A DNA stretch of 64,000 bases from Cryptosporangium aurantiacum (GTDB taxonomy: Bacteria; Actinomycetota; Actinomycetes; Mycobacteriales; Cryptosporangiaceae). This document shows positions 61,931-64,000 of this stretch, piece by piece; the first letter of the stretch is position 1, and every line of letters starts with the position of its first letter. Both the position numbers and the translations under genes were made by a program. The notes below the pieces were generated by a model that ran no database searches, was not told the origin of the DNA, and was given only the letters and a program-made list of their open reading frames with translations. The DNA lies in assembly GCF_900143005.1 (NCBI RefSeq), contig NZ_FRCS01000001.1, positions 372,001 to 436,000 on the forward strand, given 5' to 3'.

Positions 61931-62045
61931 TCTTCCAGGATCCAGCCCGACCGCCAGGCGATCCGCACTCCCCAGCACTTCCGTACCCTTGTGCACTGTT
62001 TTGTCGCTGCGTTTATTGTCGCCGGCGCGCGCAATGGCGGAGCGC

Positions 62046-62051
62046 TATGAT
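62046..62051 (+). promoter_or_regulatory. Candidate -10 box of the leuS leader transcript
   Basis: TATGAT, one base from the TATAAT consensus, 6 nt before ATG 62058. Transcription would then start at or next to the leader-peptide ATG, giving a leaderless leader. No well-spaced -35 is seen (TTGTCG at 62016 is 24 bp away). Confidence 0.45.
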
Positions 62052-62057
62052 GCCTTC

Positions 62058-62132
62058 ATGGTGAGCGCCGAGGTTCGCATCCCCGTGGCAGACACCTCAG
62101 TCGACGGGCTGCTCCTTATCGTGCCGTGCTGA
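62058..62132 (+). CDS. Candidate leuS leader peptide (24 aa, three consecutive Leu codons)
   Basis: ATG 62058 (followed by GTG) reads 24 codons to TGA 62130-62132 and ends VDGLLLIVPC. The three Leu codons CTG CTC CTT at 62109-62117 are consecutive and differ from each other; CTT is rare in this genome. The peptide ends inside the left arm of an 11-bp inverted repeat and 61 nt before a terminator stem. This is the layout of ribosome-mediated attenuation. No Shine-Dalgarno sequence is visible, consistent with a leaderless start. Confidence 0.6.
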   Translation: MVSAEVRIPVADTSVDGLLLIVPC

Positions 62133-62217
62133 CGCGCGGCGCCCCGTCAAATACTGACGGTGGAGCCCCGAACGCGTTCGGTCAGCACGGCTACCCCTCC
62201 TCCGTGAGGGGTTTTTT
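62123..62217 (+). promoter_or_regulatory. Candidate transcription attenuator of leuS
   Basis: GCCGTGCTGAC (62123-62133) pairs with GTCAGCACGGC (62181-62191). Inside lies CCGTCA/TGACGG (62144-62149 with 62155-62160). Then comes an intrinsic terminator, CCCCTC (62194-62199), a 6-nt loop, GAGGGG (62206-62211) and TTTTTT (62212-62217). An alternative pairing of CGGTGGAG (62158-62165) with CTCCTCCG (62197-62204, one mismatch) would break the terminator. leuS starts 51 nt after the U-run. Confidence 0.65.
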
Positions 62218-62268
62218 CGTGTCTCGAGCCCTCCCTTATCCAGTCTTTTCAGTCCAAGGAACCCCACG

Positions 62269-64000
62269 ATGAGCGAGCAGAACACCGGCTCCGGTGCCCC
62301 GAGCGCCGACGCGCCGGCCCACCGCTACACGGCAACGCTGGCCGCAGCGATCGAGAAGCGCTGGCAGGATCGCTGGGAGGCCGAAGGCACGTTCCACTCG
62401 CCGAATCCCTCCGGCCCGCTGGCCGCCCCGACGCCCGGCTGGCACAACGACGGCGGCCGGCCGATGTTCGTGATGGACATGTTCCCGTACCCGTCCGGCG
62501 CCGGGCTGCACGTCGGGCACCCGCTGGGATACATCGGCACCGACGTCTACGCCCGGTTCCACCGGATGCTGGGGTTCAACGTCCTGCACCCGATGGGCTT
62601 CGACGCGTTCGGCCTGCCCGCGGAGCAGTACGCGGTGCAGACCGGGACGCATCCGCGCAAGACCACCGAGGAGAACATCCAGCGGTATCGGGCGCAGCTG
62701 CGTCGGCTGGGCTTCGGCCACGACAGCCGCAGGCAGCTGGCCACGACCGACGTCACCTACTACCGGTGGACGCAGTGGATCTTCCTGCAGATCTACAACT
62801 CCTGGTACGACGTCGAGGCCGGCAAGGCCCGTCCGATCGAGGAGCTGGAGGCCGAGTTCGAGGCCGGAACGCGACCGGCTCCGACGCCGTGGGCGGAAAT
62901 GTCCCGGATCGAGCAGCGCAAGCTGATCGACAGCCACCGGCTGGCCTACCTGTCCGAGGCACCGGTGAACTGGTGCCCCGGCCTGGGCACGGTGCTGGCC
63001 AACGAGGAGGTCACCGCCGACGGCCGCTCGGAGCGCGGGAACTTCCCGGTCTTCAAGCGGCGGCTGCGTCAGTGGATGATGCGCATCACCGCGTACGCCG
63101 ACCGCCTGACCGACGACCTGGACCAGATCGACTGGCCGGAGTCGATCAAGGCCATGCAGCGCAACTGGATCGGACGCTCGACCGGCGCCTACATCGACTT
63201 CCGAGTCGAGAACACCGCTCCGCACAACGGTCGGCACTCCGCCCCGGCCGCGCCGATCCGGGTGTTCACGACCCGTCCCGACACCGTCTTCGGCGCGACC
63301 TACCTGGTGCTGGCTCCGGAGCACCCGCTGCTGGACGCGATCGTTCCCGACGAGTGGCCGGCCGAGATCCCGTCGTCGTGGACCGGCGGTGCCGCCGATC
63401 CGTCCACCGCGATCGCGGCGTACCAGGCCGCGGCGGCCCAGAAGTCCGATATCGAGCGGTCCGCGGACGCGCGGAAGAAGACCGGCGTGTTCACCGGCGC
63501 CTACGCGATCAACCCGGTCAACGGCGAGCGCGTCCCGGTGTTCGTCGCCGACTACGTGCTGACCGGGTACGGCACCGGCGCGATCATGGCGGTGCCCGGC
63601 CAGGACGAGCGCGACTGGGAGTTCGCCGAGGTCTTCGAGCTGCCGATCATCCGTACCGTGCAGCCGACCGAGGGCTTCGAGGGCAAGGCGTTCACCGGCG
63701 AGGGGCCGGCGATCAACTCCGGGTTCCTGGACGGGCTGGGCGTCGCCGACGCCAAGAAGCGGATCATCGACTGGCTGGTCGACAACGGGCACGGCGAGGC
63801 CACCACCACGTACAAGCTGCGTGACTGGCTGTTCAGCAGGCAGCGGTACTGGGGCGAGCCGTTCCCGGTCCTGTACGACGAGGACGGTCTGCCGGTCGCG
63901 CTGCCGGAGTCGATGCTGCCGGTGGAACTGCCGGAGATCGACGACTACTCGCCGCGGACGTTCGACCCGGACGACGCGGACACCGACCCGGAGCCGCCGC
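62269..64000 (+). CDS. leuS: Leucyl-tRNA synthetase (3' end outside window)
   Basis: 577 codons are present of a protein usually about 950 residues in actinobacteria. Class I motif HVGHPLGY (HIGH site, 81-84) after [31 protein letters not shown], zinc-region-like [16 protein letters not shown], and the CP1 editing domain ([40 protein letters not shown]). The KMSKS motif is beyond the window end. ATG 62269 has AAGGA at 62256-62260. It charges tRNA-Leu in the cytoplasm. Expression is probably tuned by the leader attenuator directly upstream. Confidence 0.97.
   Translation, partial: MSEQNTGSGAPSADAPAHRYTATLAAAIEKRWQDRWEAEGTFHSPNPSGPLAAPTPGWHNDGGRPMFVMDMFPYPSGAGLHVGHPLGYIGTDVYARFHRMLGFNVLHPMGFDAFGLPAEQYAVQTGTHPRKTTEENIQRYRAQLRRLGFGHDSRRQLATTDVTYYRWTQWIFLQIYNSWYDVEAGKARPIEELEAEFEAGTRPAPTPWAEMSRIEQRKLIDSHRLAYLSEAPVNWCPGLGTVLANEEVTADGRSERGNFPVFKRRLRQWMMRITAYADRLTDDLDQIDWPESIKAMQRNWIGRSTGAYIDFRVENTAPHNGRHSAPAAPIRVFTTRPDTVFGATYLVLAPEHPLLDAIVPDEWPAEIPSSWTGGAADPSTAIAAYQAAAAQKSDIERSADARKKTGVFTGAYAINPVNGERVPVFVADYVLTGYGTGAIMAVPGQDERDWEFAEVFELPIIRTVQPTEGFEGKAFTGEGPAINSGFLDGLGVADAKKRIIDWLVDNGHGEATTTYKLRDWLFSRQRYWGEPFPVLYDEDGLPVALPESMLPVELPEIDDYSPRTFDPDDADTDPEPP

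Noticed and set aside
62100-62217. T-box riboswitch before leuS (ACGGTGGAGCCCCG resembles the T-box sequence)
   Set aside because: Only about 10 of 14 bases fit, the bulge would read TGGA, which does not match the A discriminator of tRNA-Leu (TGGT expected), and no stem I with a Leu specifier is evident. The leader peptide explains more.

Overview
The window is one contiguous piece of a very GC-rich actinobacterial chromosome. Evidence: strong GC bias at third codon positions, many GTG starts, 4-base ATGA/GTGA overlaps, actinobacterial families (DUF3040, DUF2631-like, SAV_6107-type HEPN, DUF6504-like, DivI1A-repeat protein), an HspR-type HAIR operator and an actinobacterial LexA box. Gene order resembles the Mycobacterium tuberculosis tsf-pyrH-frr-cdsA-rlmN and dxr-rip1-ispG-GNAT blocks, but the polyamine, c-di-GMP and DivIVA content looks like a filamentous or soil actinomycete. 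The genus cannot be fixed from the sequence. No tRNA, rRNA, CRISPR array, insertion sequence or prophage was seen.

Layout. 1-6.5 kb: translation, nucleotide and lipid housekeeping (tsf end, pyrH, frr, cdsA, rlmN), a DivIVA-domain protein with a huge low-complexity insert, and a small DUF2631-like membrane protein. 6.6-17.7 kb: a polyamine/amine uptake and catabolism region (class III aminotransferase, Lrp/AsnC regulator, two aldehyde dehydrogenases, FAD amine oxidase, spermidine/putrescine-type ABC transporter). Two of its intergenic regions share a pair of GAWTCCGTK boxes 31 bp apart, about 122 nt upstream of a catabolic gene. 17.7-22.4 kb: a GntR regulator and a DUF6328-like membrane protein between two related small Cys proteins, then lon under a HAIR element. 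22.4-27.3 kb: two tandem GGDEF-EAL c-di-GMP proteins. 27.4-29.8 kb: metY-metX methionine synthesis. 29.8-32.6 kb: an oppositely oriented operon of two methyltransferases and a GH9 glycoside hydrolase without a signal peptide. 32.7-38.3 kb: an MBL-Rieske fusion, a saccharopine-dehydrogenase-like enzyme, an EAL-GAF protein and a TetR regulator. 38.6-43.9 kb: dxr, a site-2 protease, ispG, GNAT and an MPT70/MPT83-like fasciclin protein.

43.9-45.3 kb holds a second class III aminotransferase. 45.5-52.7 kb is an SOS mutasome operon: a 9-bp-arm LexA box, then DUF6504-like, HEPN, imuA', imuB and dnaE2. A 51-nt tandem duplication sits exactly over the imuB ribosome binding site and start codon and creates chained mini-ORFs. 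52.7-56.0 kb: methyltransferase, alkaline-phosphatase-superfamily protein and DNA polymerase IV; a hairpin before the polymerase is a second copy of one at 10.1 kb. 56.2-61.9 kb: a DUF3040 protein and a reverse-strand MoxR-DUF58-transglutaminase operon. 62.0-64.0 kb: leuS, cut by the window end, preceded by a leader with a short peptide reading Leu-Leu-Leu and an intrinsic terminator, which looks like a transcription attenuator.

The strongest candidates for new biology are the leuS leader, the imuB start-region duplication, the GAWTCCGTK box pairs, the dispersed hairpin repeat and the paired small Cys proteins.
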